From Lactarius indigo (lineage: Eukaryota; Basidiomycota; Agaricomycetes; Russulales; Russulaceae), in NCBI GenBank assembly GCA_025766275.1, contig JAFKAC010000056.1, positions 124,001-188,000 of the forward strand: DNA of 64,000 bases, in the 5' to 3' direction. Shown here piece after piece: positions 36,844 to 47,630 of the stretch (within the stretch, counting starts at the first letter, position 1; every line of letters begins with the position of its first letter). The translations under genes and the position numbers were made by a program. The notes under the pieces were generated by a model. The model did not search any database. It saw nothing but the letters and a program-made list of their open reading frames with translations, and had not been told where the DNA came from.

Positions 36844-38649
36844 ATGTCTGAATTTGAGCTTGACACCTTCCCTGACATGCCTGATGATGGCGACGGTACG
36901 TTTGCTCCATGCCCCGGGATCCACTGAGCTGCCTCTCACCCGCAATCGGCCTCGTTTTCAGACGACATGCCTCCGCTCGTTGATCGTCCCCCGCCAACTA
37001 TGGCGATGATGACCTATTCCTTTGACTCAGACTTCACCCCCATTCCGTACAGTCCGGACGCGCCAGACTTCGAAATGGCTGCCGAACAGGCTCCGCGCTT
37101 CGAGCTCGTATCCGAAGAAGACATCCCGCCCATCTCCGCCACAAAGCCTTCGCATGCCAAGAAACGCGAGGCTGGCCATATCCCCCGCCCGCCCAACGCG
37201 TTCATCCTCTTCCGCTCGTCGTTCATCAAGTCCGAGAGCGTTCCGGGCAACATCGAAGGGAACCATAGCACCCTCTCCAAGATAATCGGTGCGCCTGTCC
37301 TTCCCTCCCGTTTATGCCGCTATCTTCTAAGCAACTTTCCCTACAGGAATTGTATGGAAGACGCTCCCGCCTGCCGAGCGCGAGCTCTGGGAGAAGCGTG
37401 CCGTGCAAGCGCAGGCCGAGCATCGCGCGCGGTACCCGGACTGGCGCTTCCGACCCGGCACGAACGTTGACGCCCTTGCGAAGCGCAAGACGAAAGATAA
37501 GAACAAGGATCGGCCGCCAGCACGTCGCAGACGAAGTACGGCCAGTACTCGCGATAAGGTCGCTGGTGGCACCGGAGGCGGTGGTGGCGGCGGCCGCGTG
37601 CGGGGCAAAGAGCGCGGAGGCATGCAAGAGCGCCGTTGTGCGCAGATCGCGGAACTCCTCGCGCGTGGCGTGAAGGGCGTCGCTCTGACGAGCGCGGTGC
37701 AGGCGTGGGATAAGGAGAGCGGGGTCAGTCCTACGACGGACGGGGTGTTCGTCGCGGAGCCTGGCGTCGCAAGTGCCAAAGCCGCGCGGGTCAGAGCCAG
37801 AGCCAAGACGGACTCTCAGGTCGCGCCCGTGCTGGACGATTCCAGGGGCCGCAGTGAGATGCGCGCCGCCAAAGACGCCGAGGTGGCTAGTGCCAAGACG
37901 CGCTCTGTATCTTCCGCACAGCAGGCGCGCTTCAACGTCTCGCTTACCGCTATGTTCCGTCGCGCGTCCTCGGTGCCTCTCGCACCAGCTCACGATTCCC
38001 CCGTGCAGAGCACGGGTATCTGGGCACCGGTAAACGCACAGGACTCTTTGGCCAATAGTGTGCCCGAGCTCACTCCGCCCCCACTCTCGCCAGCATCCTC
38101 TGTTTCCTATTGCAGCGAGGTGTCCTTCCCAGACAGCGACAACAACGTAGGCGTCTTTATCTACCATTCTCCATTCAGCCTTGTTTACCTTTTTTTTTCG
38201 ATCAGATTTCTCCCCTATACGATTTCGTGTCCTTCTCGCCGCCAGGTAGCCCGTGTAGCACCAACATGGACAACGACGCGTGCTCTCTCGGCCCGCTTGG
38301 TCCCGGTCCTGCCGATCCGGTGCCGGACCTTCCAAATTTCTTCTCGAGCTACTCGACGCTCTGCGACTGGGCAGGCGGTGGTGCTGTGGCCGCAGACAGC
38401 CTGAATTTCAACAATAGCTGCACCAAGGTCGGGATATCTTCCCCGTATGGCTTCCCGGGTGACCCAGACATGATCGACGACCACCCGTTCTCCTTCCTGT
38501 TGCACGGTGCCACAGCTGCCCCTTCGGACCCGTGGAGCAACGGACTCAGTGCCCAGGAGCTCCTCGCGGCGCGCCCAGGCCCGGCTTTCGGGTTTGAGGG
38601 CGCGTGGGCCGGACCGGGGCACGTCGCGACTGCTGCTCCGTATGCGTGA
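36844..38649 (+). CDS. HMG-box transcription factor (MATA_HMG-like), second copy
   Basis: Four exons (36844-36895, 36962-37288, 37347-38146, 38206-38649) total 1623 nt, 540 residues. The HMG box at about 90-160 reads HIPRPPNAFILFRSSFIK, EGNHSTLSKIIG, IVWKTLPPAERELWEKRA and HRARYPDWRFRPG, a canonical MATA_HMG box interrupted by an intron after the second helix-start Gly. The N-terminus is acidic (FPDMPDDGDDDM). After the box comes a basic, possibly nuclear-localising region with a Gly run, then Ser/Pro-rich segments. It is a separate lineage from the HMG protein 14 kb to the left: that box has a linker insertion and a different intron position. Probable DNA-binding regulator; target genes unknown. 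A 369-codon antisense ORF over it is a GC artefact. Confidence 0.88.
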
Positions 38650-40553
38650 CACCAAGTCCGTTTGCGCGAACGCCGCGTCAAACTCGTTTCAATTCCGACT
38701 CATACGTATGGGGAAGAACAAAAGCTTTTTGTTGGAGGACCTACGCCTCCACGCCCGCGTTGTTCCATTCGGCACAACAATTCAAGAACGAATATTTCAC
38801 TTTCTCCTTATGATCTCGTTTTCTGATTGCGTCCCGACTCGATGACTGATTGCCCTCGTCTTTGCCTATGTCTTTTATCCCCCTTCCTAGAATATGTATT
38901 TCCCCCGTTCTCTCGTCCCCGGCTCTCTTGCTTTGTACGTGTATCTGTTTTGCCCTGTTGATGCTCAGTTATCCTTTGTATGGCCATCTTCTCTATTGTT
39001 TCTTCGAAGAAAAAACAAAAAAAACAAGACTTTTTACACTTGTTAATGATTATGCCTGTAGCTCGTTATCTGATTACGGTTACGATTCTATGTCTTCTTT
39101 TGCCTTGCCTTTGTGTGCACCATCTGATTTCAGAACGACACGTCCATATATATACGAAGAAGTAGCAGTTGTGCATGTGGAATCGCGTTACCTAAGTCGC
39201 CACACTACCACATTCCATCAAACGTTTGTTCGCTTTGCGCCGCACCAAAGCCTATTATATATCTCTTATCGCAAATGGATTGCCCCGCTTGCTCCCGCTC
39301 TTCGTCCTCACCTGCTACTTCCCACGCATATGAACGATTCATTACCTCGGACTCGGGTTGCACGACTGTGCGGTAACTTACCTCGTCCACCGTCATCCTC
39401 ACACGGCCCACGTTTTCTTATTGTTCTCCTGCTTTGAAGCTCTGCCTCGTGGCACCAACCCTATTGCCTCCTTGATGCCGACCTGCAAGGCGTCGGTTCT
39501 GGGTGGCGAAAGAAAAGATATTGGTCCTGGCCCCGCCAGACTGCGTGCACAAATTAGCACCTCTGGGTTTTCTGGTGTCCTTGTGGCTGGCTGCTAGCAG
39601 TTGGTGAGATATAGGTGGGTGCGTTTGCCTCGCGCCGGATGCAGACCATACATTATTGAGAAGCTCGGGGTACCTTAATCTAATCTGGCTTACAGTCTCG
39701 ACTTTGCCATGCGCGCCTGCGATAAGGATCTCCGGAGGTGGTAAAACTGTACATCCGCGTGCCATGTCCTCTTCCCAACTTAATCACATCAGCATCGTGT
39801 ATCGAGGAAATAAAGTTACCGCCCCCCTCGCACGCTGGCACTGACTCCGTGCAAGCGGTCCGGGGATAACTCGGGGGAGTTATTTTCGTTGTCGTTTATC
39901 GCCCCGAGCTTTTCGATCATGAATCACGGTCATGTTCGTGAATCCACATGGCCACCCCATCGGCCTGTGCCATTTTCTTTTTCGGTGTCGCTCACACTCG
40001 TCCAACGCCTGCGCCACCAAGGTGCACCCAGCTCACCGTTCTGGGGTTCTCCAAGGCTCTTTTCTGAATTCGCTTGTATACCGGGGCATTCATCTAAGAC
40101 AAACCTGGTCGGCTGAAGTCAGTGGTACGTCAAGGGTAAAGAAGGTAGTACGGCAGACCTGGTTAACCCTTTGGTCCCATTCGCTTCGCATTCTCGCATC
40201 CGTCACCTCCATTGTAATTCTTAGTATATCTCCTGGCTGTGGAAATTTTTGCCCGATTTATGACAACGTCGAGTGGGCGTAGTCTTTTACCGGTTGGGTT
40301 GGATCTAGCACCAGAGGCACGGCACTCCGAGTCGGAGTTAAGCGCAACTCGAAGTCAGTTTTCAAAAGCCAGATGGAGTTGCAAAGTGTCGTCTCTGTAG
40401 TACTGAGTCGAATGGAGGCGCATGCGAGTATGCTGCATATGTTTCCCATTAAACTTCAACGTTGGGCGTGTGGCTGGATCTGGTTACTGCTCCCCTCTTC
40501 TCGCATTCGTAAATGTGACTACCTTGTATACTCTTGGCTCTTCCAACGGCCCG
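38650..40553. other. 3' flank of the HMG gene and intergenic DNA
   Basis: The left 400 bases are T-rich and look like 3' UTR. A few ORFs of 60-195 codons have no domains. Nothing else recognised before the end of the permease relic. Confidence 0.4.
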
Positions 40554-43230
40554 TCACCTCGTCGCCTTCATTGCACTTTTTCTTTGGAGAACTATAAAAA
40601 AAATCAATTCAATCGATGCCAGAGCATCGTGGCTGCTCACCAGAGTGACGACCGTTCCGTCCTTAAGCACCTCCTTCCTCGACACAAGGCGGAACCCGAA
40701 CACGTACGGCAGAAGAAGTTTCCAGACGGCCCAGTAGAGCACCCCAGTGATTGGGACAAGGATGCCGATGAGGCAGTAGAGGTAGTAAGGCAGCGGCGGC
40801 GTGTCTCCGATGCCGCCAGGTGGGCGGATGAATGGCGCGACAAGTACTATGTATAGAGGGTGTCTGCATGAGTGCCTTTTTAAACGCGGGGTGGGGAGTG
40901 TTTAAAGACGCACAGAAAACGGTCGCAACCAGGAAGAAGAACGCTAGAATGAGCCACACTGCACCGTCCGGTCAACTATACGGCGGTACTGAGAGCAGTC
41001 TGAGATAAGCACCTTTGAATGGGCGAGGCGTGTGGGGCCTTTTCCAGCGGAAATAGAAAAGACCCTGTTCACGAGTCAATCTTAGGGGAGAGGCAGGATG
41101 GAGTTAAGTAGACGCACAAGAACCACGAACAGGTTGATGATCTGGAATGGGTACCCGGAGACATCTAAGATGAATGGATACGCCACTTTTTGTGGAGGTG
41201 CGATGATAAAGATCGCCTTACAAAAACGGAGTTGGTGGGATTTCAGAGAAAGAAGAATGTGATTACTCACAGTGACGATGAAGTGAATCAGAAGTCCTGG
41301 GAACGGCGAATTTTGGGTTGGCCAGTTTGAGGCCCAGAAGCGGTTACCGAATGGCAGTGGTATGCCCTCTTTGGCAAGCTCTTGGTTCACGCGCGCAGCA
41401 CTATACGCCTAAGCTAATACATTAGCTCACCAGGAGGACGATATTGAACGTGAGACGCACCACTGTGAGAACATTCTAGCTATGTCATTAAACAATGGAC
41501 TCTATTCGACATCCAAAACAAGTCACTCACCCTGTGGGCGTTAGCGAGGGGCGATAAGTGAATGGTACAGTCGTAAGATAAGCTGGGGGCTAGGGAGAAA
41601 CGAACCCAAGTGCGCTGCCATGCACCTTCAGATCAGAATCAAGCACTCTGTGATTGAAATGGTTGCACTGGTCATACCTTAAGGCCACGAAAACAGTGAG
41701 TGCCTTCTGTGCTTTTGTTCCAAAAACGCTCTCAAAGAACAGAGAAGCGACTGTCGTTCCAGAGTTTACAATGTCTGCAGTTGACGATGCGCTGCATAGG
41801 CAGGTGCGTGGGAGACGTCGATCAAGGTGAGAGATGAACGTACGCGAAGTATGCGACAGTTGGCAAAGATATATAATGCAGATGTGATTCCAAGCCCAAG
41901 TGGGCCAGCAATCTTGATTGTGCGTATTGGATTTTTGACTTCGTTGAGGACGTAGTTCGCGGCTTTGCCATCCGCTATAGGAGTACAGGATCTTGAACAT
42001 TGCAGCTGCATACTAGTAGATTGAACATCAGGTCAGAGAAGGATATCGAATCGAGGCCGGTACAAACGTCGTTACTACTCGTAGAACTGCCTGCGAATGC
42101 GCTGCGGAAGTTGACGTGCGGGTCTTGGACGCGGGTTTGACCAGAAAGGACGACCCAACCTGAGTATCGATTGATCTCATGTGGTACCTTATTTCCCAAA
42201 ATTTTACTTGCCAGTCACGACAATAAACAGGAGGACTAGCGATTTTGAAGAGGGTTAAAATCTGACAAAACTGTGATTATTTCGTTGAATATGGAAGGGA
42301 AGCTTACGGACATTCATGAGATGAACGCCCAATCGTGGAGCAAATCCATGCAGAGACACAGTGAAGACAATGACTTCAGGCACATTTAAACTGGTGTCCA
42401 CGGATGGGAGAGAAAGGAAGTCACGCACCCGCGATAGCTATTCCGCGCACCGCCCATACACCTGCGTGCTTTCCCGCCGAAACAAGTATGCTGATTAGGG
42501 TAGTAGTTAGATGACTAAGATAAGTTATATGCATTGGAGGCACACTTTTCAGCGAAGACCTGGTATCGTAGTTCACGCGAGGAGCACATTAGACGAAGTG
42601 GTGAAAGGACATACAAGACAATTTCCGGATGAGAAATTAAGGAGGATAACATTCGTGGCATATATGACAGTCGTGAGGTTCTTCGGGCGGGGGTACATGG
42701 CCTCGAGGTACACCTTCTCTCCTCCAGATCGTGGAATCATAGTCCCAAGTTCCAGCCAGACAAAAAGCCCACAGAATGAGAGTACGAGCCCAAGGACCCA
42801 AAGCATCAGCGATGCAGCTACGGACCCAACTGATCCGATGATGGACGACGGAGTCGAGAATATACCAGTTCCAACCATAGCACCGACGCTGTTAGTAGTT
42901 GTAAGGCGAGAGAACTGTGTGGGATAGAAATGAACAATACTTTATCATGGTGCAGTCGAAGATACCTAAGTGGCGACCACTTCCGCCGGCGGTGTCTGGC
43001 GGTACAAAAGTTGTTATGCGAGACCTACTTCAAACTGAAAGAAAAGTCAAGAGCGTACCCTCTTCGAAGGTGAGCTCGCCGGGGTTGATGTCAGAATGTG
43101 ACTCGTTGTTGACCTCTTTCGTCAAGACAGGAGCATCCTGGACCTTCTGAGATTCTGCGTTGCCTACTTCCGGTGCAACACCTGGATCCCTAGTCCTAGA
43201 GCGGGAATATAAGTGAAGGAGAGAGGACAT
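40554..43230 (-). pseudogene. Decayed MUP1-like amino-acid (methionine) permease
   Basis: Matches the LAT-type high-affinity methionine permease family (MUP1-like; about 12 membrane helices, proton-coupled uptake). In order: start MSSLLHLYSRSR with an acidic N-tail; RHLGIFDCTMINVGAMVGT and GIFSTPSSIIG (helix 1 family signature); LVLSFCGLFVWLELG; SAGKHAGVWAVRGIAIA; VSLHGFAPRLGVHLMNI; GWVVLSGQTRVQDPH; NYVLNEVKNP then IAGPLGLGIT; and the C-terminal LYWAVWKLLLPYVFGF. At least three frame breaks are visible: near 42236-42246 (after ILTLFKI), near 41965-41972 (between SYSGW and AANYVLN) and near 41855-41862 (after ALYIFAN). One intron has a GCAAGT donor near 42211. The frameshifts make a working transporter unlikely, unless they are sequencing errors. 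Confidence 0.8.
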
Positions 43231-45372
43231 CCCAGAGACAACGGCCAGGTGGGGGAAAGGGGACGAAAAGAGTGTTAGCCCGTCCCGGAAAATGACTTAA
43301 GTATCTTCGGTGCTTCTTATTAGAGTAAAGAGATAGATACATTGGCGAATGGCGTAAGGAATGGCAAATACTTCTCCAGGTGCTGATACCGGAGATAAGC
43401 CTTTCGTCACCAGTTCAAAAGACGCCACAAATTGGGGAATGACACCATTTTCAGCGCCAGTGACGATGCCAGTTCCACTTCAGGATATTTGAGAGTGTCC
43501 TCTTGGATTAGAGCACTGAGTTGTCCAAGGACCTCAATCCAGTTCGAGTTGATGAAAGTGTGGAGCTTATGCGCTGCGTTATTCGGGTCTGTTTCCGACT
43601 ATCTTAGCTTACCTCTAATGTAGAGCATTCCATGTGCCAACTAGTGTCAATCCTTAGTATTCTTTCGAGCTTGAAACCGCGGCAAAAGAGCTCAAAGCTT
43701 ATTTCATGGCTACGGACATTCCTAACGCAAGCTGACCTGAGAAAGGCTTCTGACCTCCTGTTTCCGGGCCTCCTGCGGGTGCTGGCATATGTCTGGACAG
43801 ACAGAATTCTCCGAAGAAACTTGTCCCACAGCTGGTAATCGAAATACCGTTTCAGTAGAAGTTCTCCTCGCACGAAGTCTATCCCAAAGGACAGGATTTA
43901 GTTGAAAACTATACCACAGGATAGAACAATGACGCAGCGCATGGGGGTGTGCTATTCACAGATATGGGGAACTTCAGTCTGTGGTGTAAGGCCGCAAGCC
44001 CGGGTCCGCCATAACCATCGCGCCTCGGTTAAAACGGAAGCGGCTCGGATCGGGGGGGGACATTGAATCGCAACCACTACGATCAGGTTTCCCGACCCAC
44101 ACTTTGCGTAGGCAAGGATGGGCAGGTGAATACATAAAATTATTCCCGTTGCGACCCACAGGTGTGTTCGGGGACTCGATTATTTTATTTCATGCGACCA
44201 ATGTGGCCGGTCTGAGGCACGAGCAGTGCCTTAGGACAAAGTCTTTCGTCTTTGCGAGTCGCCTACCTTGGCTTACCACGGGAAAAGGTGTGGCACCGGT
44301 TGAAAAGGCGTGACGCGGGAAGTTAGGAGAAGAACCGGCGCGAAGACATGGGGAGAGAGGAAGAGTGAAAAATGAGTCAATTGCATTCTCAATCGATGGG
44401 GTATTGGGCGAAGAGCAGTGAAGGGAGTGTGTGTACATGGAAGAGAGTGACCATGTAGATCCGCGGTGGGCTAGTAGAGACTGGGCGGAAGCACAAAGTA
44501 CTTCCGATCGAAAAAACAGTGGTTTTGTGTCCGAGGCGAGGTCGCGACTGGGTGGGTGGGAAAAACTACCCGAGGCGCGCCACCGAACGAGGGACACAGA
44601 AACGCCAGTTTCATCGGCACTTTGGCGTTTTGAATAAACTAGGGTGTGGCGGGCGGGAAAAGTAAAAAGACTCATTTCTTTGGACCAGCTGAGAATATTG
44701 GTGGACAGGTGGTGGCACGAAGGAAAAGGACTCGGATGAGGATGTGCCGCCCTCTCCGCTCGCGCAAAGACTATGCTCTAAGCCTTCGCTCGTTCCTCGC
44801 TTCGGCTCAGACCGGCTAATGTCTTTGAGTAAGCGGGCGAGGGAGCACTTGCTCATTCATCTACTTCCCGCGCCCACCCTTCCAACCGGTCTGAAGAACC
44901 GGATCCTTTGTTTTTTACCCGCCCACCATGCCCTTTTGCTATGGGATCATCGATAGGGATCGCCATAGCTGTCGACGCTCACATGATCGCTCTGACCCAC
45001 CCGCCCATCACGATCCTCGCCTCGGCGACAGAGTCTCTCACTTTCGATTGAGAAGCGCTTCGCGTTTTTCGCCCAGTTCTCTGTGCCCATTCCCCATCTG
45101 AAATAAGTTGACCCTTCTCCGGCTTTGGCTAATTCCTCGTGGTGCGCCGTACCTCTTTCCAGACCCCGCGTCTCAACCAGCGTTGCACGGACCCTTCCCT
45201 CGTAGAAGTAAAGCCGCGACTTCACAAAGATCTACTACTCGGTAAACCGAGGTCGCGTCACGTTGTTGCAATTTCCGAGTCATCTTGCACTTGACGAACT
45301 CTTAGCATTCTTTGAGAATTCCCCTCTTATGCGCCGGTTTCTAACGATCAAATACACAGTTTATCAAAAAAA
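43231..45372. other. Intergenic, no gene recognised
   Basis: Upstream of the permease relic and downstream of the third sedolisin. ORFs of up to 161 codons (for example minus 44190-44675) show no domain. Confidence 0.4.
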
Positions 45373-47542
45373 TCAATGATTAAGTACTATTTTCAGCAGT
45401 TCTTCGAAGTTGGGCGTCCCTAGACCCGTGACCTATAGAGCCCAAAATCAACCAATGAAGAGACACAAGTTTTGTAGGACGAACAGGATCCCACCCCTTG
45501 ATGGCGGAGAACCCATCCGTTTTGCAACCTGGATTAGAGCCATCTGTAATGTCGGTGAGGCCTGCGGAGCCGGAGCCGTACAGCCAATAGTTGAGGAAGC
45601 CGAGCGCGGTCTTGCCTTGTGAGAGCCGGTAGTCATTGAGTAGCGAAATTATCCCGGCTACAGTCTATGCATTGACGATCACTGTGGTGCCCGAGAGATG
45701 GACTACGCAGCGTGCAGGGAGGGAAAGACGCTACTGGTGTAGAGCAGCTCGTCCCACTCACATCATAAGGGAACGCCTTTCAAGTATATCAAGTAGTCAA
45801 CCGCCTGCGCAGGCGATGTCTGGGCCACCGCGGCCTCCACGACTGCACAAATTACAAAGTAAGAGTAAGTCGGGTCAGATCACAGTAGCGAGCGCACTTA
45901 TAGAGCCCAGGAATACTCGCTGCCAAGGTTCTCGAGGAAGGCAGTCACCGCACCTTCCTGGTAGTCCGGGCGGTCAAATAGTAGCGAGAAACCGCCCTGA
46001 GAGAGGCTCCGCCCCTTCCTCGGGGTCATAGCGGGTCGTACCGCCGACGCTGGTGACCCAGGGACCTGCGAAGACGTGGTAGGTCTTGTGAGCGATCTGT
46101 GTGCTTATGTGCCGGTTGCAAAGAGGGACTGAAACGCCGCACGTACAGGATGCAGGGAAGAGAAGATTGAACTGGACTTTTCCGGACTGATCTTTGCAGT
46201 CCCCACGGCCAACACCGTAGTCGCCACTCGAGATAAGGACGGTGACACCAAGCAAACCAAGCCGTAGAAACATGTCGCACAAGGCCTTCGCATATTCCTG
46301 CGAGAGACCCAGCTCGTCAGTACCATACGATATGGCAATCGTCTGCGGGATTTCCTCCAGGTCCATAACAAACTCGAGCCACTCGAGCCACCCGTCGCCC
46401 GGAGCTGGCTTGTTGTTAATATCACCATATGGCCGCCGGTGCTGTAGAAGGTTAGCGGGGTCGGATATGCGATGGCTGTGGTGTACTGGATGTTGCTGCT
46501 CGCCTCAGACCCGGGTTTTCTCGGGTCGTACCCACCGCCAGTTAACCGGAACAACTGTGTAGGTCGCGGGTTTTGCGTCATCACCAAGGTCGTCACGAAG
46601 GTTCTTTCATGAAGGTCGTCAGATCTGTTGGGCTTGGGTACGAATTGTCATAGCCTACGACCGCAAGTGCATTCCGGTCCGTCGCGGCAGGTATGTAGGC
46701 GCTCGTCTTGTACAGCCAGCGCAGGTACGACGGATCGACACTATAGTCCTCGTCGACACCATCACCGTCATCGTCACCATCACCATCACCACCGTCTCCA
46801 TCATCACTCCTCAATAGTACTGTCACGGGCTCTCTAGATGTTGCATTCTTCATTGCCGCAGATTCTCCTCTGGAGCGCTTGCGCGGTATCTGCTGTAGCA
46901 CGTGCGGGAAGCCGAAGTGTGTCGTTGGCACGACAAGCTTGCACGTGGGCATGTAGCGCCGTGGGGAGCGCATAGCCGACCGTGCGGAGAATGGTCACAT
47001 TCTCGTTCGTCCCTGTGTACCTGTAGAGCTGATACGACGCGCCGAGGAGATCGTTGGCTTGGGACACAGGCACGTTGGTAACCATAAGCCAGCCGCCGCC
47101 AGTGTGTCGTTGATACGGAGGAGGACGATATACCGTGGTGTTCGAGCCAGGCATTGACGAGCTCTAACGTGCCTGGGGACGGTGCGACGAGTTCAGCGAC
47201 CTGATCCTTGGACAGGTATGCGCCGTATCTAAAACGAAGCAGTGGCACACGTGAGTATAGGTGCAATTTGAGGAGTGGCGAAGGACGTGCTTTGGGTGCG
47301 CTGGATTGCTGACTTCGTTGAGAACGTCAATCAAGGCATTCCCATGGTGAGGTATCAGTGCAATACGGAGATCAATTGTGGTGCCGGCGGGAGGGTGACC
47401 CAGAGCCTCCCAGTCGGCCGGGGTGGCGTCCCACATGTGTTTCACACGCGTGTTATCCCACGGAGTTGTAAGAGGCTGTCGCGAGGTCCCCGAGGGGAAT
47501 AGCAGCAAGTACGAAGAGAACAGAGAGCCGGTGGTAGCGCAT
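45373..47542 (-). pseudogene. Sedolisin (S53) relic, copy C, many frameshifts
   Basis: Full-length but heavily damaged relative of the sedolisin at 11809. Recognisable in order: signal-peptide-like MRYHRLSVLFVLAAIPLGDL; GTTIDLRIALIPHHGNALID; YGAYLSKDQVAELV; LVVPTTHFGFPHV; DPSYLRWLYKTSAYIPAATD; GGGYDPRKPGSEA; EIPQTIAISYGTDE; SSGDYGVGRGDC (oxyanion Asp kept); CPWVTSVGGTTRYDP; GTSCSTP (Ser kept); TVAGIISLLNDYRL; VTGLGTPNFEELL and stop. Breaks include a shift after the signal peptide near 47470, extra bases before GGGYDP near 46540, a shift near SLSGG around 46000, and two single-base insertions before GTSCSTP near 45775-45805. The Glu/Asp motif reads EASSN, so the catalytic Asp is Asn here too. 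An Asp/Gly microsatellite expands the linker before DPSYLRW. Confidence 0.85.
46757..46808 (-). repeat. Trinucleotide microsatellite inside sedolisin copy C
   Basis: Imperfect tandem cat/cac/cgt units on the + strand read as a run of Asp and Gly codons on the coding strand, between the EPVTVLLRS and DPSYLRW segments. The sister copy at 11809 has only a few residues there, so the tract expanded in this copy. Confidence 0.7.
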
Positions 47543-47622
47543 GATCAAGGGGGCCACCAACCATTAAAATGGCTAGAGGTCGGGTGGGGTGGAGCGTTGG
47601 GGGCTCAAGCGGGTTAGCAAAG

Positions 47623-47630
47623 CCTTTATA
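47623..47630 (-). promoter_or_regulatory. TATA box of sedolisin copy C
   Basis: TATAAAGG on the minus strand, about 80-88 bases upstream of the relic's ATG, matching the position and sequence of the TATA box in copy A. Confidence 0.5.

Noticed and set aside
37226..38335. 369-codon ORF antisense to the second HMG-box gene
   Set aside because: It overlaps exons with clear HMG motifs and consistent splicing; the antisense product is Arg/His-rich without domains, as expected from GC-rich codon bias.
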